Positions 36,735-47,804 of a DNA stretch of 64,000 nt are shown here, piece after piece. Location: positions 2,079,501 to 2,143,500 of the forward strand of contig NC_012870.2 in the NCBI RefSeq assembly GCF_000003195.3, written 5' to 3'. Position numbers and translations under genes: made by a program. Under the pieces are notes generated by a model, which had not been told where the DNA came from, did not search any database, and saw only the letters and a list, made by a program, of their open reading frames with translations. This DNA comes from Sorghum bicolor (taxonomy: Eukaryota; Streptophyta; Magnoliopsida; Poales; Poaceae). Position 1 is the first letter of the stretch; each line of letters starts with the position of its first letter.

Positions 36735-37013
36735 ACAATAGGTATTTATTTTTTCGATGTTTATTGATATTTCGTAGCTATTGTATCGTACTATTAATTA
36801 TATAACTTAAGAATTTCTCTGGATTTGCAAACTTTGCTTGAGAATTTTTATTTTTTTATGATATACGTATGTGTCCTATATACTATACTATAGGCTGTAG
36901 CTTTTGGATTTTGGTCACAAGAATTTGGCCACCAGGATTTGGCCCTAGTCTTTGCCAAATCCTGGGTCCGCCACTGAGGGTCAGGAGTGCCTTTGAGTTT
37001 AACCAGTCACTTA

Positions 37014-37257
37014 GGCCTTGTTTAGTTCCCAGAAAAATTTTGCAAAATTTTTCACATTCTTCGTCACATCGAATCTTTAGATGAATGCATAGAGTATTAA
37101 ATATAGACGAAAATAAAAACTAATTGCACAGTTTGGTCGGAATTGACGAGACAAATCTTTGGAGCCTAGTTAGTCCATGATTAAACAATATTTGTCAAAT
37201 ACAAACGAAAGTGCTACGATACCGATTTCATAAAAAAATTCGGAACTAAACAAGGCC
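37014..37257. mobile_element. Tourist-like MITE with TTA duplication and known empty site
   Basis: Ends GGCCTTGTTTAGTTCC and GGAACTAAACAAGGCC are perfect inverted repeats. TTA flanks both sides (37011-37013, 37258-37260). In the paralogous block the site reads CACTTATTACATG with one TTA (27174-27176), proving an insertion of 244 bp plus 3 bp. The 3-bp TTA/TAA duplication assigns it to the PIF/Harbinger-Tourist group. Confidence 0.95.
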
Positions 37258-37575
37258 TTATTACATGTACATATACATACATCTAATAGTGTTATTCATC
37301 ATTTATCCAAAAAGAACTTGTTTCAATCAGTTGGATGCATCGCTCTCGAATTTCTTATTAGACAGATGTGCTAGCAGAGCACAGACACGCTCTCCGTATA
37401 TCTTACTTGAACAACGCTTCGATCTCCCTTCTGTACTTGTCTGTCATTTTGTCCCTTCTTATTTTCATGGTGGGTGTCATCAGACCATTGTCAATCTGAA
37501 GAAAAAATATTGTCAAGTTGCGTTGCAACGGGATTATATAACGTTATATAGTTCTATGATAGATACTTTAACTAT

Positions 37576-37750
37576 AGATTATAAAACAACTAAAGAGTAG
37601 GAGTATTTTTTTGCGATGGGAAAACTAGGAGTACGTACATACGTAGGCTGGTCGATGGGCCAAAAATCAGAAATAGAAGTCCTGAAGCCCATTGAACAAC
37701 AAAGCTGCATCGGCACAGCCCAATCATTCTTTCCTGCTCCCGCTGATTTT
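37576..37750. repeat. Direct repeat R, right copy
   Basis: Second copy of the sequence at 32506-32663, in the same orientation, directly after copy 2 and a short GCGTTGCAACGGG-containing stretch. It includes about 12 bp (AGTCCTGAAGCCC) absent from the left copy. Confidence 0.8.
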
Positions 37751-37991
37751 GGCCTTGTTTAGTTCCCAAAAAATTTTACAAAATTTTTCAGATTCCCGTC
37801 ACATCGAATCTTTATAGGTATGCATGAAGTATTAAATATAGATGAAAATAAAACTAATTACACAGTTTGTTCAGAATTAACGAGACGAATATTTTGAGTC
37901 TAGTTAGGCCATAATTGGACAATATTTATCAAATACAAACGAAATTGATACTATTTACATTTTGCCAAAAATTTTGGAACTAAACAAGGCC
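37751..37991. mobile_element. Tourist-like MITE in the FEN1 promoter region
   Basis: Ends GGCCTTGTTTAGTTCCC and GGAACTAAACAAGGCC. TTT lies on both sides, compatible with a 3-bp duplication. It ends 127 bp before the FEN1 start codon and so borders the core promoter. Confidence 0.88.
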
Positions 37992-38043
37992 TTTATCCAT
38001 TTCCGTTCCATCCCCTTTCAGACTTTCCGGCTGCTGTCCCGAA

Positions 38044-38051
38044 GCGGGAAA
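38044..38051 (+). promoter_or_regulatory. E2F-type site upstream of FEN1
   Basis: GCGGGAAA (reverse TTTCCCGC) 68 bp before the ATG matches the E2F/DP consensus TTTSSCGC exactly. FEN1 genes are replication genes commonly under E2F control, so S-phase regulation is inferred. Confidence 0.6.
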
Positions 38052-38118
38052 CAGCCTTCGCGGCGGCGCATTGGTTCGCCCTTCGCCGTCCTTGCCAGCG
38101 CCGCCGATTCCGACCGCC

Positions 38119-41100
38119 ATGGGAATCAAGGTACTCTCCTCCAGGGGTTCAGTGGTTCACCGCTGCAATTTTGCCCTTGGTCTCTCGATGTAACAGCCGC
38201 TGTGCTCGTTGCGCGCTCTAGGGGTTGACGAAGGTGCTGGCGGAGCACGCGCCGAGAGCCGCGGTGCAGCGGCGGGTGGAGGACTACCGCGGCCGTGTCA
38301 TCGCCGTAGACGCCAGCCTCAGCATCTACCAGTTCCTCGTGAGTCCTCACGCCAACCCAACCCCTCTGTCTGTTCGTCCCATTGGCTTCAGTTTCCTGCG
38401 GCCGTTTACTCGTCGTTGCATCTGGGTACAGTGCAGCGCTGAGGATTGTGTTATTGCGGTTGAGTTGGATTTCTCCGATGATGCGGTGATGTGTCCTGGG
38501 AAGTGTTCCTGGTTTCAAATTTGGTGTGATAGCATGTGTGTGTGATTTCTGCATGCTGGTGTTGTGGGTAGCACAATCAGTTTGGAGATTCATGCCTATG
38601 TCGGTTCATAGGGGTGCAAAAATGTTTGAGCCAGCTGCTACGTTCTGTTACATTCTGCTGTATTGTGTGCATGCATACAAACATGATGGTGTCTCAGTTC
38701 AAAATCGCTTATGTAAACAACACCTAGTGCTTCTTGTCTTGTCAGGTTCGACTTGGGTAAGCCTAGGCTCACCACTTTTTAGTAGCGGTTCTTGATTTCT
38801 TTCCTCTTAATGAAAATAAGTGCTTCGGCATGATCGCGAAAAAAAGTTTCAGAGGTTAATGTTGCTGGCATAATTTTAATTTTTAAAATTGCAGCACAGT
38901 TTTTGTTCTCTCAAAGTTTCATGCTATTAGCATGTGGAGACATTTGTATATACTCGGTATTTAACTGTTTACTGGGTCATAGTACTACAATGGATTTGTC
39001 TAGTTTTCATTAGATTCGTATCAAATGTGTCGCCAATTTCTGCAGATTGTTGTTGGAAGGAAAGGATCAGAGCTTCTGACCAATGAGGCTGGTGAAGTCA
39101 CAAGGCAAGAAACATCGCTTGCCCTGCCTGTGTCTGATCATTGTATTCCCGCTTATTTAACTTTCCATCTCTGTGAACTGTGTAGTCATCTGCAGGGTAT
39201 GTTGAACCGGACAGTAAGAATGCTAGAAGCAGGGATAAAGCCCGTGTAAGCTTCTTGCATTCCTGTTGTCCTTATTATTTGCAGTTAGCTTACTTTTGCT
39301 GACTGTGCTGAGCTTTTATGCTAGATTTGTTTTTGATGGTGAGCCACCTGAAATGAAGAAAAAGGAGCTTGCAAAAAGGTATGTGTCAAATTATTTCTTT
39401 GCTCATCTTCACTATTAAATCTCAATATACACATTTCCAATGTTTACTATTATTTAGGTCCTTGAAGAGGGATGATGCTACCAAAGATCTTAATAGAGCT
39501 ATAGAGGTCAGTTGCTCCTCAATGTAGTTCTAGAGCTTCCTTACTGGTCGTGCTTTGTTTTTGCTGGATTTCTAAAGTGGCAATTGCATTACAGATTGGA
39601 GATGAGGATGCAGTTGAAAAGTTTAGTAAAAGAACTGTCAAGGTAATGCTTCTACTCTTTGAAGAAATAAGCAATAAAGAGTATCCTTGAATTTATATCA
39701 GATGAAGCAGCCTTCTAGTCTCGCATGAAATATGTCATTTGGAGTCTCTTTAGCAAAACGGTTTAAGCCTTTTAAGCAGTTTGAGAGTGTTAGTACTAAT
39801 TTTTGTTAACTTGTGGAGTCATTTTGAGCATGTACTGTGATTTCTGCCTTCCCTTTCCAGGTTACAAGAAAGCACAATGATGACTGCAAGAGGTTGTTAA
39901 GATTGATGGGTGTCCCTGTAGTTGAGGTATTATTATTGCTTTTGTCCAGCTATCAGTTAAGTTTGTTTTTCTTTACTTTTCTATACAGATCAGCTACTGC
40001 TGTTTATTGATGTCTTCTTCCAGTGCCATGGGGGGTTAGTAGAATATTGATAATCTTTTGAACTTAAGAATGTTTTTGCACTAGGATGCTTTAAGCATTT
40101 GGTTAACTCCTATTTGGCTTCTCAGACAAGTTTAAGTCATTCCCTCTGTCTATGTATATTAACATTCCTGAGATTTTTAGCACGGATTAAGCATGAAGGG
40201 AAAAACCTTGATGCTCCTCTCTAAAGCGCTTGAGCCTTGGGAGATAATTTAATGAGTGCTGTTTTGAGCCTGTGACCGAGGTGGAATATTAAGAATGCTT
40301 AAAATACATACATATCTCTAATAGTATACAATTTTTAAACACCATAGATACATGGCCAGAGGGACGACATCCCTACATTTCAAGTTGAGCTCATGAGTCA
40401 GCCCTCTAGGTTCATGAGCTTAGGGCTCTAGAAACCTTTTAGGTAAGCTTAGCCAAGTCTCTTGCTGATGGGGGGATTAAGCAGATGGCTTAACTGAAAA
40501 TAAGATGTCTTTTTGGTATCGATTTGAACTTATTTGCTGTTAAGATTGGGCTTTAACTAGTACAAATAGACCATTGCTACACATTGCACAAGTTGATATA
40601 TAAACTTTGGCAATCGATAGCTGCCCACACATGATATAGATGTTATCACTACAGAGAAAAACACAATTTGATTTTTTGATCGGGTGCGGGTGTGATTTTT
40701 TTTTGAGTTAAAGGGCTATAGCCCCGGCCTTTCAATTAACGTCAAAAGACCAAGATCCAGTTTACAGCGCAAAAATTTAAACCAGCAGAACCGTGTCCAC
40801 CTGGACCCAACAGACCTACACCAAAGAACCAACAAAAAGCGGCACAATAAACCGCACAAACTCCTTCGGGTGTGATTCTTCTGTCTGGAACAGATTCTGT
40901 ACTCTGATTTGATGGCAGCAATGCAAGCATGGTACCTGGTCTTTGTGATCTCGTACTGTTATAGCATCATAGGTAATAAGTAATGTATAAATCCTTTGAA
41001 AAACTAGCCCAGGCCGTGGAACCGGCATGTAATCGGACCACTTCTACCTTTTTATGGATTGACACATAGCTCTCCTGCGTGTTCGAGAAAAAAAGGTAAT

Positions 41101-44100
41101 AATTAATTAAGTTTCCTGATCACTTCCACAGGCACCAGGTGAGGCTGAAGCACAGTGTGCAGCACTTTGTGAAAATCACCAGGTATACCAAGTTAATAGC
41201 TCTCTGGAATCCTGTATCTTAGCATAATTTTATTTTATTTTCATTCTGAGTTGTGAATACCAGGTTTATGCTGTAGCTTCAGAGGACATGGACTCACTGA
41301 CTTTTGGTGCCCGAAGGTTTCTTCGTCACTTAACTGACCTTGGTTATAAGAAATCTCCTGTGACAGAATTTGATGTGTCAAAGGTATCGTCACATATTTT
41401 CTTTATCTTATTTTATCCTTTAGTCTCTTAGTGATTCTTTATGATTTCCCAGGTTTTGGAAGAACTTGGACTCACGATGGATCAATTCATTGACTTGTGT
41501 ATCCTTAGTGGATGTGATTACTGTGAGAATATTAAAGGTATTTTCATTAGATTAAACTCATCATATGATTCAGTAAATAGCTTCTATTAAGAGATTGTGG
41601 TTCCCTTGATTAGTTCTACTTGTTCATCTGCTCATTTCATGGGGCTTTAACATAAACGCTGTGGTCTTTATTTTCAGTTTTGTTCTGTGGGTGTTTGTGT
41701 GCATGTCAGTGTTGTTGGGGATATCTTCCCCTGTATTTCAGACCTTTCTAAATATAACGAAATGATACACAACTCTCTTTCGTGTTCGATAAAAAACATC
41801 TACGCTGCCCCAAATTTAGTAGCAATAAACTGTGGAAGCCAAATGTCCCAGGCTTTAGTTTTTAGGCTCAATTATATTTTCTGTAATTTCCTTCTGTTGA
41901 CTAAATTCTGAATCAATGTCACTTCAAGCTCCAAGTTTGCTTTATAGTATCTTTGCTTCAGGCTGATAGTTTGGTGCCATATGTTATCTACAATCTGAAC
42001 AATCTTCAAACCAATAACATTCACCACCACACTGTAATCTATAAGGTATTTAAATTTTCTTGTAACTGTCATGTTCTTCTGTTCGTAGGTATCGGGGGAC
42101 AAAGAGCCTTGAAACTCATTCGTCAGCATGGTTGCATAGAAGAAGTTCTGCAAAATCTGAACCAGACGAGGTATGTTTGGATGAGATAGTCCTTGTCTTA
42201 TACATTCAGTCACATGTTCACTCAAATCCTGTCTAGTAAGTTGCGTTGCCACTTTGCCAGAAAAGTACACATTTTTTTGAACTCGGAAAAAGTCTACTTA
42301 ACCCCATCAACTATTAGTGGTTGTCTACTTCACCCCCTCACCTATAAAACCAAGTATTTTACCCCTTAAACTATTGAAAACCGTCTAAATAACCCCCTGA
42401 GGCGATTTTGAAGGTGGTTTTGCTAAATGGCATATTAAAAAGTCTATATGACCCCCTAACGTATCAAGGATTGACTGCATGACCCCCCTCAACTATAAAG
42501 TATGATGTCGTAGCCCGTAAAGTATGAAATAATGTTCAAATGACTCATTGGGTGGTCTTTAGGCTCATTGGGACACCGTATCCTGCCACACTGGCCTAAT
42601 CACACATGCTTGCACGTAGGCCATTTATTGCCTCCATTTCCCCACTCCTTCTATACTGACCCACCATCCAACGAGCAGCATGTGACATCTTGTCTCCTTT
42701 ATCTCCCATCACTGTCGATGGCATTGAGCTCAAGAACACCACACCTACATCCTCGGCGTTCAGCCTCGCACATCCTCCATCTGGTCGTCCTTCAGTTTTT
42801 TAGGTAACCATTAGAGGTGAAAGCAATAGGGGGGCAAGGATGTGGGAGGAGCTGGATCACAAGGGCGCTACCATAGTGCATGTGCTCAATGTCATCAAGG
42901 AGTACATGAGGTGGAGTAGGAAACAAGGTGGTGTTTGAACATTATTTGATGCTTTACGGGCTATAATATCATGTTTTATAGTTGAGGGGGTCATGCAGTC
43001 AACCCTTGATATGTTAGGGAGTTACATAGACTTTTAATATATCACGTCAGCAAAACCACCTTCAAAACCGACTTAGGGGGTTACTTAGACTGTTTTTAAT
43101 AGTTTGAGGGGTAAAATACCTGGTTTTATAGGTGAGGTGGTGAAGTAGACAACTGCCAATAGTTGAGGGAGTTAAGTAGACCTTTTCCTTTTGAACTCCA
43201 TGAAATGATAATGTATGCAATGGAATGCCAAATGCCCTTTCAATGGCGACAATGATGTTATGTTATATGGACATGGTAATGTATGCTTAGCGTGAATAGC
43301 ATTGGATTATGTGTGCCTTGTGAGTGTTAGCAGGTACAAGTTCTGCAAATTATTCGAACTGTTTTTTTGCAAGTCACTGCCCCCCCCCCCCCCCAATATA
43401 TAATACTGAGAAGATTTTTTTTATTACGCTGCTATGTTATACACTGCACACCAATTGTTTTACACCAGTAACATGTATCCTAATGCCTCTGACTATACCA
43501 CCACTCTGCGGCCTGCTCCTGCACAGCTTCTTCTGCTACTGCCCATTTTGCTATGTCACCATGCTGTTTATGCTATGTGCTTCTGCTAGGGGGCATCACG
43601 TCAACATGTGGTCATGCCACAAAATGTATCTACTAAAATGTGCAGTTCGTAACAGCAAGATCTGCTATGCTGTCAAGTAGTTGCAGTTTGTAACAACTTT
43701 AAAAAATATATCAAGGATTAATTAATTATTCAAAAGCTCAGTCATTAACCAGTTTATATTTCTGTAGCTCTGTACTCAGGAGTTGGTGCTACTGGCATGG
43801 TTTTCTTGATTACCATGTTATTCTCTGAGTGATCTTGAATTGCTGGTCTTACTGTGCATGTTCTTTTTGGATCTGTAGATTCAGTGTTCCAGAAGACTGG
43901 CCTTACCAGGAAGTTCGGACTTTGTTTAAGGAACCTAATGTTTCTGCAGGAATTTCAGATTTCACGTGGACCTCACCAGACACAGAGGTTTTCATTGATA
44001 GACCATAGTACATGATTCCTACTGTTTCACAAGCTAAGCATGCTTTGCTTTCTGTGTTCAGGGCCTTATGGGTTTCTTGTCAACAGAAAACAGTTTCAGT

Positions 44101-45113
44101 CCTGATAGGGTAACAAAGGCATGTATTATTTAGTTTATTTCACTCCCAAATTCTTTTTTGACTATCCTAACACCAAATGGTTGGTTTCATGGAATAATAT
44201 ATGCTTTCTTTCATTAGGCAGTAGAAAAGATAAAGGCTGCAAGGGATAGGTATTCCCCAGGCAGGTGAGTTTGCAGTCTCCATGTTATCTCATGGAGATT
44301 GGAGAATTATCCATACACATCTAAAATGCTATCTTTTTTGTTTGTGCCAGATTGAAGCATTTAACACCAGTTGCTAGCTTACCAGGAACTCACACTGGCA
44401 AGGTGCAGATCTAAAAATCTATTGTTCGAAACCTTTTTTTTGTACAGTTGTTTTGCATGATTTTAGTCTTCATCTTTTGCTTGTGTTTCATTTTCCTTAG
44501 TCACGGATTTGCATTGGTATTGTGAAAAGAAATGTTATGCAGATTATTTGTGTAATTTTGGTTACTAAAGTTCATAATATAGCTGCTATTGTCACTTGAG
44601 AAGTCTGTATTTGCCTTTGAAACAGACAAAGTTAACATTTCGATCGAGTATCTTCAATGTTTTTACTGAACTAAAATTTGAATTGGGAGAAAGTTAACAT
44701 TTCAATTGAGTATCTCTTGTCAAACACACATTTCTCTCGTCTCTTCCATGTTCTGTCTCATATTCCATGCTTCTGGGTAAGCACTTTGTGTGGTGGACTA
44801 GTTGACGTATTGCATTATCGATTGTGTCCTTTCTCTTACTCTTTGATTTTTTTAACCAGGTATTTCTTTAAAGTTCTAAAAATTAAGAAAGGATGCCACA
44901 CTGTTTCATTTCTAATTCATTCATATTCAACTGAACTGATAACAGGAACCCAAATGCATACTAGGTTCTCCAGGACAAAGTCTGAAGGTCAGGTCATCTC
45001 CACAAGTATGCAAGAGTTCAAGCTCTGGTTTCAGATATGGTAGCTCAAAGCCATTTATGCTGGGCAGACAATCTGGATATCATGGAATGCCCTATGGTCT
45101 CTCTTTTATCTAA
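38119..45113 (+). CDS. FEN1-B: Flap endonuclease 1 paralogue, FEN1-B type
   Basis: Seventeen exons: 38119-38130, 38222-38338, 39046-39104, 39186-39245, 39325-39378, 39458-39506, 39595-39642, 39861-39926, 41132-41182, 41264-41383, 41453-41537, 42089-42170, 43879-43987, 44062-44118, 44218-44264, 44351-44402, 44946-45113; 411 aa. It is a structure-specific 5' nuclease that removes flaps during Okazaki-fragment maturation and base-excision repair. Metal ligands are present: D34 (VIAVDAS), [29 protein letters not shown] and [13 protein letters not shown] (helix-hairpin-helix start). The usual C-terminal PCNA box (QGRLESFF in FEN1) is replaced by [10 protein letters not shown] and the tail is Ser/Gly-rich instead of Lys-rich. 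Introns 3 and 14 appear to start with GC (AAG|GCAAGA, AAG|GCATGT). Intron 12 contains a 904-bp Mutator-like element; introns 2, 9 and 11 carry LINE/SINE-type tails. The B-type label rests on the divergent tail. Confidence 0.93.
38740..38850. repeat. LINE/SINE-like 3' tail in FEN1 intron 2
   Basis: The sequence ends TGATCGCGAAAAAAAG after CTTAATGAAAATAAGTGC, the look of an L1/SINE-type 3' end. The 5' limit is approximate. Confidence 0.4.
40692..41095. repeat. LINE-type fragments in FEN1 intron 9
   Basis: One piece begins TTTTTTTTGAGTTAAAGGGC and runs through GGGCTATAGCCCCGGCC, which looks like a retroelement 3' end in reverse orientation. A second ends CTCCTGCGTGTTCGAGAAAAAAA (to about 41094), a plant L1-type 3' end with oligo(A) on the plus strand. 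No coding domains remain. Confidence 0.5.
41680..41797 (+). repeat. Truncated LINE 3' end in FEN1 intron 11
   Basis: Ends TGATACACAACTCTCTTTCG then TGTTCGATAAAAAAC, matching the 3' end seen near 41071-41094. Only the terminal about 100 bp is present. Confidence 0.5.
42285..43188. mobile_element. Mutator-like MITE with long inverted repeats in FEN1 intron 12
   Basis: Ends GGAAAAAGTCTAC and GTAGACCTTTTCC are inverted. The arms extend inward for roughly 220 bp (for example CACCTATAAAACCAAGTATT on the left, AATACCTGGTTTTATAGGTG on the right). A 10-bp duplication TTTTGAACTC flanks it (42275-42284, 43189-43198). Length is 904 bp. Long arms and a 9-11 bp duplication point to the Mutator superfamily. 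The interior holds no transposase; a short ORF (42568-42807) is not conserved-looking. Confidence 0.9.
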
Positions 45114-47120
45114 ATCTGTAGCTGCTCTGGTTTATGAGAAGATTGATCGAAGCTGTAGCTGCAGCTACATGAAAGGATGATCACTTATAATATGTTAATC
45201 TCATGCTACTATTGTAATATTTCCATTTCTATTGTAATGTAGTTAATCAACTACTGCAGTTCATCGTCGACATCTAATGCTGGTTACCGCTACACTGTTG
45301 ACCTTTCCTTGCTGGCCTTCAAGGGTTTGATATCCTGAGTTTTCAGGAAGGTGTTTTTAAGCCCATGCTGAGAGGATAAACTGGCAGAAGTGTCCTTGAC
45401 TTTAATGTGATAGCATTGTATGGGTCGTGTAATTACCACATTATTCATGTCGTGTAGAGGTTGTAAACTAGTATGAAATACTCATAATATTCAATGAGTT
45501 GGAAAGTACCCTTTTGTACCAGAAGTCCAGAACACTGGAACATTCCTCTGAAGGTGGCTATTCCAATTCAGTAACCATCTGGACCACACAAACTATGCCA
45601 AATGACGTATGTGCTAACTTGGAGCCATGGAAGTGTCTGATTTGCCATACCTTTTATTATTCGTGTGCTCTCCCATTCTCTATGAATTCAACAGAGGCTG
45701 GTGGATAAAAAACAGAGCTAGGAATGGCATAAAGTACTACCAAGTGCACCTATTTCTCGACCACTATGCCAAAAGTCTAGGATTTTTCAAGAAGATGCTT
45801 GTAATATTCTTTGGTGCTCTCAGTAGTTGCAATATATTCTCATGCCACTTTTGTAGGTACCTGCCATGCAGTTCTGACTTGTGAGGATATGCGGACCCTC
45901 AAGGTTGAACACGGCCTGCTTTTCTTCGGTGAAAGGAAAGAGGCATCTTTGCGTTGATGGAAAGCTACAGGCAAATTGGCTTCTGGATCGTTCAAATGCT
46001 GAATATCATGCCAATATGCCATCAATCAATCTACTAAGGCAGCTGCATAACTGTTGTGCACGTGGAGAGCTTTGGGCTGCTATAAGTAGAGCACCAGAAG
46101 CACCGGCTCCAACACCATTCATCGGAGATTCAGAAGCCTTCAACTTCAAGTCCTTGCATTTTGAAGGTAACCTTCTTGTCTGCTGTTTTATTTTCCTCTG
46201 TTACTTTATCCTTCTACAGTTCTCCTTTTGAAATGCCTTGTACCTTATTCCTGCTGCTAGAGTTGGACATTCTTTTGTGATAGTGAACTGAGCAGTACCA
46301 TCAACAACTCCTAGTGTAAGTTTTCAGAAGTAACTTCAAAGTAAAAAGTTTAAAACTAAGGCATGCCTAAAACTAACTGAAACCGTGGAATTGGCATTTA
46401 AAACAGACTGTTTCTATCTGTGTATATGCAATGACATAAGTCTCCTCTTGTCCAAGGGAAAAAAATAGAAGTAGCTTCAACTTGCATCTAGGAAGCATGT
46501 CAGACCATGGAAAACAACACTTGCATCTAGAAAGTGGTCATCTTCACTCCTGCAGACAACGCCAAATGCTTCATTCTTCAGGCAGCCAGTAGGGTGTGGG
46601 GATACATCTCCACTTCTGTTATGTGACTATGGGTCTTGTCCTTTAAGCCTCTCATCGCACATACTGGATCATCTGAGAAATGCTTGACAAAACCAAAAGT
46701 CAACAGAAGGATCTAAAATCCACATTCACGGAGAACCCTTTTCCTTTGCCATATAAACTGCTCACCAGGAGCATCAAAATTTCCCTCTAAGCAGCATTTT
46801 ACGGGTCTTTTTTTACGTGTCTTGAGTATCACAACCAGAAATTAGTAAAAGGAAACAGTGAAAAGAGTTCGTTCTAATCGACACGTGCCGTTCCCCTGTG
46901 ACAAAATAGAATCGATACATATTACATTTTGGTTGACCTTGCTGTAAACGAGTCATACTATTGTAATTCTCAGTCTTCTATCCATGACAAGTTAGCAGCA
47001 TCACATCCAATTATTCATGCTTATTCCTTTAAGATCGTTTACATGGTTGGCACAAACTTAGTAATGCTAGTTGCCCGTGCTCACTACACGTGACAACTCA
47101 ACTATGATAAACCATGTCGT
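45114..47120. other. FEN1 3' flank and intergenic DNA
   Basis: The first few hundred bases are likely FEN1 3' UTR. An open frame at 45881-46231 (116 codons) is preceded by an acceptor-like TTTTGTAG and ends near a GTAACC donor-like site, but I recognise no domain, so it is not called as a gene. A retroelement-like tail (TCCAAGGGAAAAAAATAG) lies near 46452. The proximal boundary of the tandem duplication falls near 46975. Confidence 0.4.
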
Positions 47121-47408
47121 TTAGGGCCCGAACGCCGGTGTCTTGCGAGTGCAATCGGTTGCAAGGTACCTGGCTGCGATGGGGCCATCTGCTGCTTCTT
47201 CAAACAGGCCATCAAAAGGGAGCAGGGCCTCAACTTCCAACGTGGACGAGGGGGCCTTCAGGGGCTTTGCCACTGTCGAAGGGTCCAGGATGGTCACTTG
47301 ATCCACTCTCTCAAGAGTGCGGGCACCATGCACGGACGAGATGGTGGCCATGGCCATGGCCATGGCAACAAGGAGGAGGAGAGCTGTGAGGTTGGCAAGC
47401 TTGGCCAT
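47121..47408 (-). CDS. Small secreted peptide precursor, unknown family, copy A
   Basis: Single exon, 95 aa. The N terminus MAKLANLTALLLLVAMAMAM...SSVHG is a clear signal peptide with likely cleavage before ARTLERVDQ. The mature part is about 67 aa, acidic in the middle (EVEALLPFDGLFEEAADG), with one Cys near the C terminus and the end TDCTRKTPAFGP. I do not recognise the family. Copy B (53601) conserves the ORF, the signal peptide, the RVDQVTIL, VEALLP.(D/N)GLFEEAA.GPI and ATDCTRKTP segments with indels in multiples of three, which supports coding function. Its TATA box is at 47498-47506. It is divergent to the HAD gene, about 400 bp apart. Confidence 0.7.
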   Translation of the reverse strand: MAKLANLTALLLLVAMAMAMATISSVHGARTLERVDQVTILDPSTVAKPLKAPSSTLEVEALLPFDGLFEEAADGPIAARYLATDCTRKTPAFGP

Positions 47409-47497
47409 TTCTTCACGGTTTGGTGACGGTCGTTTATTGTGTAAGCAGGTAATGGATTGGAATGGGTTGCTGGTCTAGGATTGGGAGGAGCAACTGC

Positions 47498-47506
47498 TTT
47501 TTATAG
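47498..47506 (-). promoter_or_regulatory. TATA box of small peptide gene A
   Basis: On the minus strand CCTATAAAAAGCAG lies about 90 bp before the start codon; the same place in copy B reads CCTATAAAGAC. Confidence 0.65.
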
Positions 47507-47804
47507 GTGGAAATTTGGTGAATTAGTACTAATGTTTTATAATTTTTTTGTGAAACTGCGGTGGAATTAATGGATGTGTTTAATACCTATAATTGGAGTT
47601 ATGCTAGAATTAATAAACCCTGTTTTCTCAAATAAACTCATAGGAGTTTCATCCAGAGAAACATTAACTCAGGGGTTATTTAATGGAGTTACGTCCAAAA
47701 CTTGCATCATGTTTACATGTATCTTCAGTTCTCAAATAATAGCTATTCTGAAAACTGGTCTCAATTAATTTGGGAAAACCTTTTGCAGCTTTTGACTGTT
47801 GAGG

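Larger units (their letters stand above)
35010..36976. mobile_element. Outer hAT element (non-autonomous), split by a nested relative
   Basis: Ends: left CAGGGGCGGGCCCAGG, right CCTGGGTCCGCCACTG (reverse complement CAGTGGCGGACCCAGG, 14 of 16 matching). An 8-bp duplication AGGGTCAG flanks it (35002-35009, 36977-36984). The unoccupied site is preserved in the paralogous block at 27140-27147. After removing the inner copy and its target duplication the outer element is 947 bp. It carries a 39-codon ORF at 36615-36734 but no transposase core. Confidence 0.93.
32670..37519. repeat. Segmental duplication, copy 2
   Basis: Aligns with 24948-27439 from TTTCATTTGTA to ATATTGTCAAGTT. It is enlarged by a nested hAT pair (35010-36976) and a Tourist-like element (37014-37257). 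The left breakpoint falls inside the Tourist-like element that hosts the Stowaway copy, because the left end of that element, visible in copy 1 near 24903, is missing here. Confidence 0.85.

Noticed and set aside
42568..42807. 79-codon ORF inside the Mutator-like MITE
   Set aside because: No domain, and it spans the non-coding core of a foldback element.
45881..46231. 116-codon ORF with acceptor- and donor-like ends
   Set aside because: I could not link it to other exons or a family; it may be transcribed but is not supported as a gene.
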